NCBI RefSeq assembly: GCF_003634965.1
Contig: NZ_RBXP01000013.1
Span: 62,001-126,000 of the forward strand
Reading direction: 5' to 3'
Length of the DNA stretch: 64,000 nt
DNA from: Azonexus fungiphilus
GTDB taxonomy: Bacteria > Pseudomonadota > Gammaproteobacteria > Burkholderiales > Rhodocyclaceae
In this document: one piece after another, positions 30,170 to 41,100 of the stretch
Layout of the letters: each line of letters starts with the position of its first letter
Numbering within the stretch: the first letter of the stretch is position 1
Translations under genes and position numbers: made by a program
Notes under the pieces: model-generated
Seen by the model: only the letters and a program-made list of their open reading frames with translations
What the model was told of the DNA's origin: nothing
Database searches by the model: none

Positions 30170-31356
30170 GCCACACCAAGCAAGGCATCCTGACCATCAA
30201 TGCCGGATCGTCGTCGATCAAGTTCGCCCTGTTCCCGCTCGCCCACCCAATCTCGCCCGAAGCCGAGGTCTCCGGCCAGATCGACGGGATCGGCACCAAC
30301 GCCACCAAGCTGGTCGCCAAGAACCGCGCCGGCGAGCGCATCGCCGACCAGGCCATCGTCGGCGAAGCAGTCAGCCACACGCAGGCGCTCGATGCGATGC
30401 TGCAGTGGTTCCTCGCCACCTACACCGGCTGGCAGATCGTCAGCGTCGGTCATCGCGTGGTACACGGCGGCGACCGCTACTCGGCGCCGATCGTCGTCGA
30501 CGAGACGGTGCTCGGCCACCTCGAAAGCTTCATCCCGCTGGCGCCGCTGCACGAACCGCACAACGTCGCCGGGATCAAGGCCCTGCAGGCGCTGCTGCCG
30601 GAAGTGCCGCAAGTGGCCTGCTTCGACACTGCCTTCCACCGCAGCCAGCCGGAAGTGGCCCAGCTTTTTGGCCTGCCACGGGCGTTGACCGCAGAAGGCA
30701 TCAAGCGCTACGGCTTCCACGGCCTGTCCTACGAGTACATCGCGCGGGCGCTGCCGCAGCATTCGCACCGTGCCGACGGCCGTGTCGTCGTCGCCCACCT
30801 CGGCAACGGCGCCAGCATGGCGGCGATGGTCAACCGCAAATGCGTCGCGACGACGCTCGGCTTCTCGACCATCGACGGTCTGATGATGGGTACCCGCTGC
30901 GGCAACCTCGACCCCGGCCTGGTCCTCCACCTGATGGAAACCAAGGGGCTCTCGGTCAAGGACATGACCCGCATCCTCTACAAGGAATCCGGCCTGCTCG
31001 GCGTCTCCGGCATCAGCCAGGACATGCGCACGCTGCTGGCGAGCAGCAAGCCGGAAGCCCGCGAGGCGGTCGACCTGTTCTGCTACCGCATCGCCCGCGA
31101 ACTCGGCTCGCTCGCCGCCGCAGCCGGCGGCATCGACGCCCTGGTGTTCACCGGCGGCATCGGCGAACATGCTGCCGAGGTTCGCCGCCGCGTCTGCCTG
31201 CAGGCGGAATGGCTGGGCATCCGCGTCAATCCGGAAGCCAATGCCCGCCACGACGTGGTCATCAGCGCCGGCAACAGCAACGTCGACGTCCTGGTCGTCC
31301 CGACCAACGAGGAGTGGATGATGGCCCACCACGCACAAACGCTGTTGGCCCTTTAA
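30166..31356 (+). CDS. ackA: Acetate kinase
   Basis: A 396-residue ASKHA-fold kinase that makes ATP and acetate from acetyl phosphate. Family motifs: [42 protein letters not shown] and FTGGIGEHA. Its ATG lies in an ATGA overlap with the upstream fusion gene. A strong terminator follows, ending the fabI-to-ackA unit. Confidence 0.96.
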   Translation: MSHTKQGILTINAGSSSIKFALFPLAHPISPEAEVSGQIDGIGTNATKLVAKNRAGERIADQAIVGEAVSHTQALDAMLQWFLATYTGWQIVSVGHRVVHGGDRYSAPIVVDETVLGHLESFIPLAPLHEPHNVAGIKALQALLPEVPQVACFDTAFHRSQPEVAQLFGLPRALTAEGIKRYGFHGLSYEYIARALPQHSHRADGRVVVAHLGNGASMAAMVNRKCVATTLGFSTIDGLMMGTRCGNLDPGLVLHLMETKGLSVKDMTRILYKESGLLGVSGISQDMRTLLASSKPEAREAVDLFCYRIARELGSLAAAAGGIDALVFTGGIGEHAAEVRRRVCLQAEWLGIRVNPEANARHDVVISAGNSNVDVLVVPTNEEWMMAHHAQTLLAL

Positions 31357-31375
31357 CAAATCTTTTTTGCCCCTC

Positions 31376-31412
31376 GGCCCCGCCGGCGAAAGTTGGCGGG
31401 GCCTTGTTTTTT
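31376..31412 (+). terminator. Rho-independent terminator after ackA
   Basis: A 9-bp GC stem, GGCCCCGCC/GGCGGGGCC, with a 10-base loop is followed by TTGTTTTTT. Confidence 0.85.
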
Positions 31413-31459
31413 CGGGCTTTTCCGGGGCATGACGACGGCACTTTCCGGCGATGCAGAAA

Positions 31460-31506
31460 ACACTGCATGTAGTCAACGTATTGCCGCCACCCACTATATC
31501 TAGTAG
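31460..31506. promoter_or_regulatory. Pair of NrdR boxes before nrdJ
   Basis: ACACTGCATGTAGTCA (31460-31475) and CCACTATATCTAGTAG (31491-31506) both match the NrdR consensus acaCwAtATaTwgtgt in part. Their starts are 31 bp apart, three helical turns, which is the usual NrdR arrangement. They lie 51-97 bp upstream of the nrdJ start. Confidence 0.72.
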
Positions 31507-31556
31507 ATTCCCTCCCCAGCCAGCAACCCTACAAGATCTGCAGAGAGGAGTCTTCA

Positions 31557-34451
31557 ATGAGCAAAATCGCCGAGCAGCTGTCACTGACCGACATTCCAGC
31601 GCCGCCGCAATTCGCCCCGCTGCCGGAGCAGGAAATCTCCGGCGAGGTGCTTGTTGAAAAGTACGCGAAGGGCAAGGAAACCAATGTCCACGACGTGCGC
31701 AAGCGCGTCGCCTGGGCGCTCGCCCAGGTCGAGCAGGAAGCCGACCGCGCCCACTGGGAAGGCAAGTTCCTGTGGGCCCAGGAAAACGGCTTCATCCCCG
31801 CCGGCCGGATCAACTCCGCCGCCGGCACCGACCTGCAGGCGACGCTGATCAACTGCTTCGTGCAGCCGGTCGGCGATTCGATCGTCGAGAACGTCGATGG
31901 CCGCCCCGGCATCTACACTGCGCTGGCCCAGGCCGCCGAAACCATGCGCCGCGGGGGCGGCGTCGGTTACGACTTCTCCTCGATCCGGCCGCAGGGCGCC
32001 CGCGTCAAGGGCACGCAATCGCGTGCTTCCGGCCCGGTCTCGTACATGCGCGTCTTCGACCGCTCCTGCGAAACCGTCGAATCCGCCGGCGCCCGCCGCG
32101 GTGCCCAGATGGGCGTGCTGCGCTGCGACCATCCGGATATCGAGGAATTCATCCACGCCAAGGACAAGGGCGACCTGACCAACTTCAACATCTCGATCGG
32201 CGTCACCGACGCCTTCATGGAAGCCGTCGACACCGACGGCGATGTCGAGCTGGCCCACCGCGCCGAGCCCAACGCCGACATGAAGTCGGCCGGCGCCTAC
32301 CAGCGCGACGACGGCACCTGGGTCTACCGCAAGGTGCGCGCCCGTGACCTGTGGGATCAGGTGATGAAGTCCACCTACGACCACGCCGAACCGGGCATCC
32401 TGTTCCTCGACCGGATGAACAAGGACAACAACCTCAATTACTGCGAAGTGATCGAGGCCACCAACCCCTGCGCGGAACAACCGCTGCCGCCCTACGGCTG
32501 CTGCTGCCTCGGCTCGATCAACCTGACGCTGTTCGTCCGCGACGCCTTCTCCGACGCCGCCAGTTTCGATTTCGACGCCTTCGCCGAAGTCGTCCGTGTG
32601 TCCACCCGGATGCTCGACAACGTCCTCGATGCGACCCACTGGCCGCTCGAGCGCCAGGCCCAGGAAGCCGCCAACAAGCGCCGCGTCGGCCTCGGCTTCA
32701 CCGGCCTCGGCGACGCCCTGGCGATGCTCCGCCTGCGCTACGACAAGACCGAAGCACGCGCCATGGCCTCGCGGATCAGCGAGTTCATGCGCGACACCGC
32801 CTACCTGTACTCGGTCGAGATGGCCAAGGAACGCGGCGCCTTCCCGCTGTTCAACGCCGAGCTCTACCTGTCCGGCGGCAACTTCGCCTCGCGCCTGCCG
32901 GCCGAGGTCAAGGCGGAAATCCGCAAGCATGGCCTGCGCAACTCCCACCTGCTGTCGATCGCGCCGACCGGCACCATTTCGCTGGCCTTCGCCGACAACG
33001 CCTCGAACGGCATCGAGCCGCCGTTCTCCTGGACCTATAACCGCAAGAAGCGGATGCAGGACGGCACGATCAAGGAATACTCGGTCGAGGATTACGCCTG
33101 GCGCCTGTACAAGCATCAGGGTGGCGACGTCAGCAAGCTGCCGGATTACTTCGTGACGGCCCTGGAAATCTCGGCCAAGGCCCACGCCGACATGGTTGCC
33201 GCCGTCGCGCCGTACATCGACACCTCGATCTCGAAGACGGTCAACGTCCCCGCCGACTATCCGTACGAAGACTTCCAGGATCTCTACATGCAGGCCTGGA
33301 AGGCCGGCCTCAAGGGCCTGGCCACCTACCGCCCGAACAGCGTCCTCGGCTCGGTCCTGTCGGTCGAACCGACCAAGGAAGCTGCGCCGAGCGACGACAG
33401 CAAGTCGCCGCAGGATTTCGTCTCCGACGCCAACCGTCGCCTGTCGATCAAGAACCTGCCGGCACCGGTGCTCTCCAGCCTGCGCTGGCCGGGCCGCCCG
33501 AGCCTGCCGGAAGGCAACCTGTGCTGGACCTACATGGTCGACTCGCCGATCGGCAAGTTCGCGCTCTTCGTCGGTCACGTCGAGCAGGAAGGCCACGCCT
33601 GGCCGTTCGAAGTCTGGGCCAACGGCCCGGCCGAACCGCGCGGCCTCGGCGCCGTCGCCAAGACGCTGTCGATGGACATGCGGGCCAACGACCACGGCTG
33701 GCTGGAAATGAAGCTCGAAGCCCTGGCCAAGACGCCGGGCGATGCCTTCGAAATGCACATGCCCCCGCACGGCGAAAAGAAGCGCATGCCGTCCGTCGTC
33801 TCGGCGATGGCCCAGGTCATCCACTGGCGTGTCGAACAACTCGGCGCACTCGGCCATGACGGCCCGACGCCGGTCAAGGATGCGCTGTTCTCGACCAAGG
33901 AACCGAAGACCGGCACCGACGGCACGCTGTCCTGGACCGTCGATGTAAACAATCCCTCGACCGGCGAGGACTTCGTCCTCGGCCTGAAGGAAATCACCCT
34001 GCCCGACGGCGTCACCCGCCCCTACTCGATGTGGCTCTCGGGCAACTACCCGCGCGCCCTCGACGGCCTGTGCAAGCTGCTCTCGCTCGACATGCGCGTG
34101 ATCGACCCGGCCTGGATCGGCATGAAGCTGCGCAAGCTGCTCGACTATTCCGAGCCGCTCGGCGATTTCATGGCCTTCGTCCCCGGCTCGCGCAAGCAGC
34201 AGACCTGGCCGTCCACGGTGGCCTACATTGCCCAGTTGATCATCCACCGCTACGCGATGCTCGGCGTGCTCGACGAGGCAGGCTTCCCGCTGCAGCAGAT
34301 GGGCATTCTCGAAGCGCCCGAAGACACCACCAGCAACAAGGTGCTGCCGACCCAGGGCAAGCTGTGCGGCGAATGCGGCAACCACACGATGATCCGCAAG
34401 GACGGCTGCGATTTCTGCACCGCCTGCGGCGCCGTCGGCACCTGCGGCTGA
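31557..34451 (+). CDS. nrdJ: Adenosylcobalamin-dependent ribonucleotide reductase (class II)
   Basis: A 964-residue class II reductase that makes deoxynucleotides with B12 and works with or without oxygen. The N-terminal ATP-cone-like part precedes the barrel, which has INCFVQP (first redox Cys), [13 protein letters not shown] and [21 protein letters not shown] (NPCxE plus thiyl Cys region). A TSCPD-like region occurs twice after residue 630. The tail ends in a CGECG...[14 protein letters not shown] metal/redox motif. AGAGAGGAG lies upstream of the ATG. Two NrdR boxes and a terminator bracket it as a single-gene unit. Confidence 0.95.
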   Translation: MSKIAEQLSLTDIPAPPQFAPLPEQEISGEVLVEKYAKGKETNVHDVRKRVAWALAQVEQEADRAHWEGKFLWAQENGFIPAGRINSAAGTDLQATLINCFVQPVGDSIVENVDGRPGIYTALAQAAETMRRGGGVGYDFSSIRPQGARVKGTQSRASGPVSYMRVFDRSCETVESAGARRGAQMGVLRCDHPDIEEFIHAKDKGDLTNFNISIGVTDAFMEAVDTDGDVELAHRAEPNADMKSAGAYQRDDGTWVYRKVRARDLWDQVMKSTYDHAEPGILFLDRMNKDNNLNYCEVIEATNPCAEQPLPPYGCCCLGSINLTLFVRDAFSDAASFDFDAFAEVVRVSTRMLDNVLDATHWPLERQAQEAANKRRVGLGFTGLGDALAMLRLRYDKTEARAMASRISEFMRDTAYLYSVEMAKERGAFPLFNAELYLSGGNFASRLPAEVKAEIRKHGLRNSHLLSIAPTGTISLAFADNASNGIEPPFSWTYNRKKRMQDGTIKEYSVEDYAWRLYKHQGGDVSKLPDYFVTALEISAKAHADMVAAVAPYIDTSISKTVNVPADYPYEDFQDLYMQAWKAGLKGLATYRPNSVLGSVLSVEPTKEAAPSDDSKSPQDFVSDANRRLSIKNLPAPVLSSLRWPGRPSLPEGNLCWTYMVDSPIGKFALFVGHVEQEGHAWPFEVWANGPAEPRGLGAVAKTLSMDMRANDHGWLEMKLEALAKTPGDAFEMHMPPHGEKKRMPSVVSAMAQVIHWRVEQLGALGHDGPTPVKDALFSTKEPKTGTDGTLSWTVDVNNPSTGEDFVLGLKEITLPDGVTRPYSMWLSGNYPRALDGLCKLLSLDMRVIDPAWIGMKLRKLLDYSEPLGDFMAFVPGSRKQQTWPSTVAYIAQLIIHRYAMLGVLDEAGFPLQQMGILEAPEDTTSNKVLPTQGKLCGECGNHTMIRKDGCDFCTACGAVGTCG

Positions 34452-34468
34452 TCGGCAGGAAAACCCGC

Positions 34469-34507
34469 AAAAAGGCCCATCGACCACGCCGGTCGATGGG
34501 CCTTTTT
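34469..34507 (+). terminator. Rho-independent terminator after nrdJ
   Basis: A perfect 12-bp stem, GGCCCATCGACC/GGTCGATGGGCC, with a 5-base loop is flanked by A5 and T5, giving a 17-bp hairpin. Confidence 0.9.
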
Positions 34508-34585
34508 CATGTCCGGAAAACCCGGCGAGGACAGCCTGCGGGGCTGTTCGCCAAGTTTAGCAATTATGGTAAGACCACCCGCTTC

Positions 34586-34594
34586 TGCTAGAAT
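34586..34594 (+). promoter_or_regulatory. Extended -10 element before the DUF3579 gene
   Basis: TGC-TAGAAT forms an extended -10; the start site would be near 34601, leaving a short 5' leader. No good -35 is visible. Confidence 0.45.
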
Positions 34595-34638
34595 GCAGCG
34601 ACACGCAAGGTCGCATACCCATAAGCGCAGAGTACACA

Positions 34639-34938
34639 ATGACAACTCAAGAATCGACCACCTTCATCATCATCGGCGTCACCAGGGAAGGCAGGAAATT
34701 TCGCCCGAGCGACTGGGCCGAGCGCCTCTGCGGCGTGATGTCGGCCTTCGGTGCGGAACGCAAGATGAAGTACTCACCCTACGTCGGCCCGGGCGACTTC
34801 AACGGCGACAAGGCGGTTTTCGTCGATGGCCGGCTCGGCGAAATTGAACCGATGGCCTACCGTTTCATGCTCAACTTCGCCCAGGACAACGACCTGCAGA
34901 TCATCGACGGCGTCTGCTCGCTGGACGACAGAAAATAA
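34639..34938 (+). CDS. DUF3579 protein
   Basis: A 99-residue protein with the betaproteobacterial DUF3579 pattern: GVTREGRKFRPSDWAERLCGVMSAFG, then SPYVGPGDFNGDKAVFVDGRL, EPMAYRFMLNFAQDNDLQI. Small, soluble and of unknown function. It is a single-gene unit between the nrdJ terminator and a two-way terminator shared with rpsT. Confidence 0.85.
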   Translation: MTTQESTTFIIIGVTREGRKFRPSDWAERLCGVMSAFGAERKMKYSPYVGPGDFNGDKAVFVDGRLGEIEPMAYRFMLNFAQDNDLQIIDGVCSLDDRK

Positions 34939-34939
34939 G

Positions 34940-34967
34940 GGAATTTTGCGGTCGACCGCAAAATTCC
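34940..34967. repeat. GTCGAC-centred palindrome, copy 2 (perfect, 28 bp)
   Basis: Left arm GGAATTTTGCGGTC and its exact complement make a gap-free 28-bp palindrome starting 2 bp after the DUF3579 stop codon. Ten bases later comes a bidirectional terminator. The same order is seen at copy 4 after folE2. Confidence 0.8.
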
Positions 34968-34976
34968 GGCAAAAAC

Positions 34977-35004
34977 AAAAAAGGCGCCCGCAGGCGCCAT
35001 TTTT
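34977..35004. terminator. Bidirectional terminator between DUF3579 and rpsT genes
   Basis: The stem GGCGCC-CGCA-GGCGCC (34983-34998) is flanked by six A on the left and a T-run on the right, serving both converging genes. Confidence 0.85.
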
Positions 35005-35023
35005 ACGGGATCAGCTGGCTTGA

Positions 35024-35299
35024 TCAGGCAGCAGCAACACCCAGCGCCTTGATCTGGGCGGACAGACGGCTCTTGGTGCGAGCCACGGCGTTTTTGTGAA
35101 CGATCTGCTTGTCGGCGATCCGGTCGATCACCGAAACGGACTGCTGAAAGACGCTCTGGGCGGCGGCTTTGTCGCCGGCGACGATCGCCTTGCGCACGCT
35201 CTTGATCGCGGTACGCAGGGTCGAACGCAGGCTTGCGTTGTGGGCGCGCTGCTTGTCAGCTTGACGTGCGCGCTTGCGGGCTTGTGCGCTGTTGGCCAT
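35024..35299 (-). CDS. rpsT: 30S ribosomal protein S20
   Basis: A 91-residue, strongly basic helical protein, starting [21 protein letters not shown], which binds 16S rRNA in the body of the small subunit. Full family length with the usual N-terminal helix. It is monocistronic, with its own promoter in the 66 bp after the pilE stop. Confidence 0.97.
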   Translation of the reverse strand: MANSAQARKRARQADKQRAHNASLRSTLRTAIKSVRKAIVAGDKAAAQSVFQQSVSVIDRIADKQIVHKNAVARTKSRLSAQIKALGVAAA

Positions 35300-35335
35300 G
35301 AATAAAATCCAGATTAGTGTTGAATTAAGCCGGCG

Positions 35336-35369
35336 ATTCTACCACAAGAAACAAAAAAACAATAGTCAA
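35336..35369 (-). promoter_or_regulatory. Probable rpsT promoter
   Basis: On the minus strand TGG-TAGAAT is an extended -10 (TAGAAT at 35341-35336). A TTGACT lies upstream (35369-35364) but 22 bp away, too far for standard spacing, so the extended -10 is the main evidence. Confidence 0.5.
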
Positions 35370-35779
35370 TTCTTCCATTTTGCAGCAGGCGAACGTGCAC
35401 CAGTACTGTCGAGCGTCAAGTTCCCATCGGCGGCTTGGCTACTTCCAGAAGTCACGGTTGCAGTCACAGTAAACACCCCGGTACCAGCATTGACCGCACA
35501 AGAAATCGCGTAGGGCAAGCCCTGCTGAGTTGCTGGCGCAGTACCACCGCAAGTCGTACCTCCAGCAGCCGTCGCATAACGGCCGTTAGCTGTGAAATAA
35601 CGCTCCATCGACTGGCTATATTCAACAAGAATCCTTTGCGCATCAGTACGCCGCGATTTGACGAGATAGCTGTTGTAGGCCGGCAAAGCGACCGCCGCCA
35701 AAATTCCGAGAATAGCGACAACAAGCATCAACTCAATCAGGGTAAAGCCGCGCAATTTCTTAGTACTGACTGTCTTCAT
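35366..35779 (-). CDS. pilE: PilE-like type IV pilin
   Basis: A 137-residue prepilin with the leader [11 protein letters not shown], cleavage before F, and the class IVa N-terminal helix [28 protein letters not shown] with Glu at position +5. The C-terminal half has two cysteines and ends [12 protein letters not shown], typical of minor pilin PilE. Last gene of a pilY1-fimT-pilV-pilW-pilX-pilE order. The whole cluster has lower GC than its neighbours. Confidence 0.92.
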   Translation of the reverse strand: MKTVSTKKLRGFTLIELMLVVAILGILAAVALPAYNSYLVKSRRTDAQRILVEYSQSMERYFTANGRYATAAGGTTCGGTAPATQQGLPYAISCAVNAGTGVFTVTATVTSGSSQAADGNLTLDSTGARSPAAKWKN

Positions 35780-35804
35780 GATTTTGCTCTCAAAACCGCC
35801 CAGA

Positions 35805-36305
35805 TCAAACCGGGCACACCCAAACGACCGTCTGCAAGACGACAACACCACCCGCTACTCCGACCCCCCGTCCCATCACACTATACGGAATACAATCCGA
35901 ACGCGCTGTCCCTGTTGCTGGACTGGTAAGACTTCCCGAGGACAATTGGACAATTCTATAAGCTGCAGAGCCATTCTGCCCGGACGCCAATGTGGCATCA
36001 ATCTTGTTTGCATCGCTCCAAGCATTCACCGATGCGAAAGCCGTTTGAGCAGTCGACGCCGAAGCTGACTTGTCGGAAGCAATTGCACAACCGGTCAAAC
36101 AAGTGTCTGCATTCTCCATTAGCAACGACTTGCCTTGAATCAATGCTTGTTCGGCCGCCTGAAATGCTGCAGTACGATCCATATGACTACCTGAGGCACG
36201 CTCCCCGGAGACAGTAGACCTTACCGAACCAATCACGATTGCAGTCAGAATCGCTAATACCATCATCGAAAAAACAAGGGCAAACCCTCCCTGCAATCTG
36301 TTCAT
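35805..36305 (-). CDS. pilX: PilX-like minor pilin
   Basis: A 166-residue protein with the PilX_N pattern [26 protein letters not shown], followed by [22 protein letters not shown]. It lacks the Glu at +5 of major pilins, as is usual for PilX. The ATG at 36305 is 10 bp after pilW. It is expected to help prime pilus assembly with PilV, PilW and PilY1. Confidence 0.87.
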   Translation of the reverse strand: MNRLQGGFALVFSMMVLAILTAIVIGSVRSTVSGERASGSHMDRTAAFQAAEQALIQGKSLLMENADTCLTGCAIASDKSASASTAQTAFASVNAWSDANKIDATLASGQNGSAAYRIVQLSSGSLTSPATGTARSDCIPYSVMGRGVGVAGGVVVLQTVVWVCPV

Positions 36306-36315
36306 GACTAACACC

Positions 36316-37122
36316 TCAGAAATTTCGCAGTTGCGTCGTTGTCCGGAAAGTCCGATAGAGCCTGTTATCAGTCGCCGATCCGTTGATTGTTCCATTGCGG
36401 GCGCAGTTCGCAACCGCAGCCTTACTCCCCATCTCCGGTGCAATGTTCTCTGAGCGCAGAATCAAACAGATTTGCAATGCCATAACCTGATCAATTGTCA
36501 CCCCATTCGGTAATGCACTGACGTAACTGTCAACTACACAATCACGGGTTTCGGCACCGCAACTAATCTCTGGCGCAGTCGGATTGGGGCCGGTATCAAT
36601 ACCATACAAGACTTGAAAATCGACCACTTCACTACCTAAACCGCCCCCGTTCGGAAAAGGGCCGACCCAATCCACGGCTGTATTTACATCCGTTGGCGCG
36701 GGGCAGGTTGGTGCGCTCCCTGCACTTCGACACTGCAAGCAACTGCCATTCCGTTCGATTACCAAAGACTGATTCCCCGTGCCGGCAATAACAGCTCCGG
36801 TGCAACCAAGCATAGAGCTATTGTCCGCCTGAAAACCAACGGTAAAGGATGTCGTCGAGGTTGCCGCAAGATATGCATTCCCAACCCCCCTAGCTTCACC
36901 TGGCGCATTACGAAAACCAGCCTGAGCCACCGCGCGCTGGATCATCTGCAGAACAAAACGCCCATCCTCCGTTAATCGGTTCTGCATTTGCAGCATTCTG
37001 TTCGCCTGCGAAGAGCTCAGGTAAAGTGCTCCGCCAGCCGATAACGCCACCAACGCTATCAACATCCCCACCATCAACTCGACCAAAGTCAGACCCGATT
37101 GCCGAAGCTGGTTGCTCATCAT
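36316..37122 (-). CDS. pilW: PilW-like minor pilin
   Basis: A 268-residue protein with leader MMSNQLRQSG and helix LTLVELMVGMLIALVALSAGGALY. It is larger than other minor pilins, as PilW proteins are, with several cysteines in the C-terminal globular domain. Its first ATG overlaps the pilV stop by 4 bp. Confidence 0.88.
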   Translation of the reverse strand: MMSNQLRQSGLTLVELMVGMLIALVALSAGGALYLSSSQANRMLQMQNRLTEDGRFVLQMIQRAVAQAGFRNAPGEARGVGNAYLAATSTTSFTVGFQADNSSMLGCTGAVIAGTGNQSLVIERNGSCLQCRSAGSAPTCPAPTDVNTAVDWVGPFPNGGGLGSEVVDFQVLYGIDTGPNPTAPEISCGAETRDCVVDSYVSALPNGVTIDQVMALQICLILRSENIAPEMGSKAAVANCARNGTINGSATDNRLYRTFRTTTQLRNF

Positions 37123-37643
37123 TCGATCACCGTTACGTAACTGAAATCAGGGGATGCCGACTTCCGGTCATCGGCCCAAGTAATGGTCAGGGTATAACGC
37201 AGCAACCCCGAGCCGGGGGTGTTAGCCACGTTAGATGCAGCCACTGACTGCAGAGTGAAGCGACCATTTGGCAATTGTTCGCGCAGAGCGCTATTCCACT
37301 CCCCCATCTCGGCAGCAACCCGGTAGCTCTGCCGGCCACCGCTCTGAGGCGTGCAAGTAACGGAGGCAGGACTCCCTGTAGACTGACTGCAGTTCGCAAA
37401 ATTTGGGGGCAAAGCGAACGAAGCGTGCAACGCACCTGCTTCCATGACGATAAACGGAGAGCGGTTTGCCCTAATCCGATCTCCCAGATCCGCCGCCAAA
37501 TCAGCTGCCACACTCCGATAGTGTGCGCTCTGAACCTGCGCCAAGGCACGCCCTTGCATCGCGGCAAGCCCCAACAGCCCCGAACCTAGTATGGCGACGG
37601 CAACCATCACTTCTATGAGAGACATACCGTGCTGTGATTTCAT
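37119..37643 (-). CDS. pilV: PilV-like minor pilin
   Basis: A 174-residue prepilin, leader MKSQHG then MSLIEVMVAVAILGSGLLGLAAMQGRAL, the PilV signature helix. The globular domain has two cysteines (FANCSQSTG...VTCTPQ). It lies 10 bp after fimT and overlaps pilW by 4 bp. Confidence 0.9.
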   Translation of the reverse strand: MKSQHGMSLIEVMVAVAILGSGLLGLAAMQGRALAQVQSAHYRSVAADLAADLGDRIRANRSPFIVMEAGALHASFALPPNFANCSQSTGSPASVTCTPQSGGRQSYRVAAEMGEWNSALREQLPNGRFTLQSVAASNVANTPGSGLLRYTLTITWADDRKSASPDFSYVTVIE

Positions 37644-37653
37644 TCCTTCGCCC

Positions 37654-38160
37654 TCATGTGCACCTGGTTCCTGTATTAACCCGCTTGGCAGCGCGCCCTG
37701 AAACCGTCACTGCGATCTGCTGCTGATAACGCCCCGGAGAGCACAAATTGATGGTGGCTGCCGCTGCAACACTACCCAATGTTCCGGCAAAATTAATCGT
37801 TGTCTGGGCATAGGTCAGCGTCACATCGGATGAAATTGGCATTCGACGAAAAACCGTATTGCCATCCATAACCAGAATCCCCGATGACCAATCGGAGGCT
37901 GAAGTCGAACAAGCCGTTGCGGTATCCGGAGTTGTGGCCGGACATACAACAAAAGCTCTCCGCTGCTTTATGGCTTCCTGACGCGCCATACTCAGAAGAG
38001 CAACGATCTGATCGGTCTGTGCGGACAATTTGGCGTCACGATTCAAATTGATCATACCCGGTACCCCGACGAGCATGACAATCGCCACAATTGCCAATAC
38101 GATCACCAATTCCGGCAAGGAAAAGCCCGCCCCCTGCCCAATCATGCGCCATCTGGTCAT
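37654..38160 (-). CDS. fimT: FimT/GspH-like minor pilin
   Basis: A 168-residue prepilin with helix FSLPELVIVLAIVAIVMLVGVPGM and a GspH-like beta domain. The ATG at 38160 overlaps the pilY1 stop by one base (TGATG); a GTG one codon earlier is equally possible. It follows pilY1, unlike the usual order where fimT comes first. Confidence 0.88.
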   Translation of the reverse strand: MTRWRMIGQGAGFSLPELVIVLAIVAIVMLVGVPGMINLNRDAKLSAQTDQIVALLSMARQEAIKQRRAFVVCPATTPDTATACSTSASDWSSGILVMDGNTVFRRMPISSDVTLTYAQTTINFAGTLGSVAAAATINLCSPGRYQQQIAVTVSGRAAKRVNTGTRCT

Positions 38161-41100
38161 CACTTGATTTCCCGCCAGAGTGTTGTTTCTATCTTGACCC
38201 CAGCAGAAGAAGGCAAACCTGTATCACTCAAACAACCAGCCTGTCCTTGGACACAGGTGATGATCTTGCCTTTTCCATTCTGTACGGGCCGTCCAATCGA
38301 CCTCCCTGTCGAAGTTCCAGAAGCGGCATTACCGGTATACACGGACATCGAATTTGCTTCCTGCATCGCAATCGAGGCCCCTGCATCGCCAAGCGAACCA
38401 GTAGTACCTGGGTCGGAAGTTCTTGTGGATTGCGAGATATAGCTCAATTCTGTCGGAATCCCATCCGTAGAAAAACCACTTACAAATGCCGTTCCTCCAG
38501 AAAATGCAACCTTATCTGCATCGGTAGATACACCATCAAGCTTTATATCCAGAAAACTGTACTGCCTTCCGGTATTGCTCGCTGTTACCGAGCCTGTTAG
38601 GGGATTCAACCCCATTACCCAGCCCTTCCCTCCCGGAACACACTTCTCGTCTGCAGCAGGTATTCCTGTGCCAAACAAAAGCTTATCCGTTAGTAATAAC
38701 GGCGAACTCACCAAACGTTCAGTACTTTCCGGGAAATCGAGATACCAACCTTTTTTGGTATTTGTATCCGACGTCAAATCAAGCGCTTCCGTTGATATTT
38801 TTCGATAAGTCCCCGCGCGCTTTCCTGTCTCAGAAACACTCGCAGTAGCGACAATGGTACGCGGCAGCAACTGCATCCTCTGAATCGTTCCTGGTGCTGA
38901 AGTCATGTCGTCCAGAACAGCATAAAAACTCTGAACTTTCGTATCCGAACGATCAGCCTCGACCAAAAGCTTCCCGGTGCCAAACAACACCAAATTTCCC
39001 AACGCTGTACCATCCCCTGCATTTACTGGTGTTATCGCCGGCCTCTGAATGATCGGCTGACGGTTTCCCAAAGCATCAGTAGCAACAAATATTGGGGACG
39101 ACGAGAAATTAAAGCTGGCTGGATTGCTTGACGTCAGATCGAAGCGCCAAAGATTTCCATTGACATCACCAGCATAAACATAATCCAGAACACCATCCTG
39201 GCCAAAATCAACACCTGCTGGAGAAGACAGCCCTTGGCTACCCGCAGGTAATACAATTTTCTTAAGTAAAACACCATCGCTGGCGCGAACTACATAAAGA
39301 GCAGAACTTTTGGAAGTGGTTTTCTGCCCCCCCGTCACCGTGTCATCAAAGTCGTTCTCGTAGCCATTGGCAAAAATCACAGCGGGAACGGCTGTAGTCG
39401 CCGATGTACGTACGTTGTAGATAATAGGAGCCCCAAAGGAATACCCCATTTGAGCCCCCTCGGTAATCGCGTCAGACCACTCCCATTTCACTGCATCAGT
39501 TGTTTTAGCGACCGACTCAGAACTTACATCAAGTGCAAAATATCCTTGCCCACCTTGAGCCAACCCTCCCACCAGCAAAGTTGTCCAATTTGAACCTAGT
39601 TTGACATCTGCCTGACGCAGAGGACCATTCACATGATAGACATGAGGCGTCCCGGCAGATTGCCCATAGTCCGTCTCTTTCAATGCAGCAAGGCGTGGGT
39701 ACACCTGGGACGGGATATAGCCCATGATTTCATTCATCGAAGCAATGTTGAAACCATGCAGCATGCCGTCATTCGCTCCGACAAAAACCATTCCCCGCTG
39801 AGCATGGGTATTTTTGAAAGTCTCGTACGTTCCATCATTGGAATAGCCAGTTGGCGCGGTTACCGTTAAAGGACGCCCACCAATGATATCCCCAAGCAAA
39901 CCATTTGTGCGGCGACGAAAACCAGAAATTGTTTCATCCCCGAGAATGAACTTTATGAGGTTATCTCGCGAAGTAGAATCGCTACCGAGCGCACTTAACT
40001 GAACGGCAGTCATGTTAGTTTTGTTGGCCGTGGTAAAATAGAAGGGAGTCACAGCCCCCGAGGCCGCTACTTTATTCGTTAACACTGAGCGTCCAGAAGA
40101 GGGAATCAGCGCTTTAGCAGGAGAGCAGGCAGTCCCTAAACTGGTACTGCTTCCCAATGTCGTAGACAACTCAAAACAGCGCAATTCACCATACCACCCC
40201 TTGGGATTAAAAACCGGCTGAAAAACCTTATTCCCAGAGGAAATCACATCCCCAGTCGTTGCAATACCCCCTGCATTTGACGTGATGTCGCCGATACTCG
40301 ATATCGCATTGTTTAGCGAGTTCATAAGTTGAGTTTCATTATCGGCGCTGTAATATTTTCCACCGCCTGCTTTGGCAGCCGAAGGCAAAACCTGATTGGC
40401 CACCTTATAGCCAACCGTATAGGTATACATGTTCTGCAGGGCAAACTTCGGATCATCAAAACTCTTGCTGTCGAGATCCGTTCCCCCTTCCCTCAAATCC
40501 GCTCGATACGCATACATCGCTACATCGCGCAGAGCAGCTGGTCGATTTGAATCAGAACCAAAATCTCGACTACTGCCGTCCGATTCATACGTCGCAGGAC
40601 AAGTCACATTGAACCCGTCATCAGCGGTGCTTGAAGCACTCTTGCATATCGAAAAAGATTTACTCACCGCACCACCGCTTTCGTTACGTGCGGTATAGGA
40701 AATGGAAGAAATCGTTGCGTTGTCATCCCCTCCCTTCTGACCAGAACCTGGTAAGTTCTGGTCATCCGTTGCATCACCATCAGTAATGACGATAGTGAAA
40801 TTTTTCTGGCAACGATACTGAACAGGGCTGACATATCTCTTGGTGGTGTTATTCCAGCCAGGATTACTCGAGCCATAGCTCAATCCATATAGAGATGGAC
40901 CTCCCTTGAAATACTGAGCGATTTCCAGCAGCCCTTCACCGAGCGGCGTTGCAGTTCTTCCGTTGATGGCATTAATCGCGTTAACCAAGGCATTACGTTC
41001 AGTATCGCTGGCAACCTCGCGAATCGGACTGCGCATCACGGCAGCCTGCCCCCGCTCATCATCGCCAATACTTGCCGCCTGATCCTGGAAAGAAAACAAA

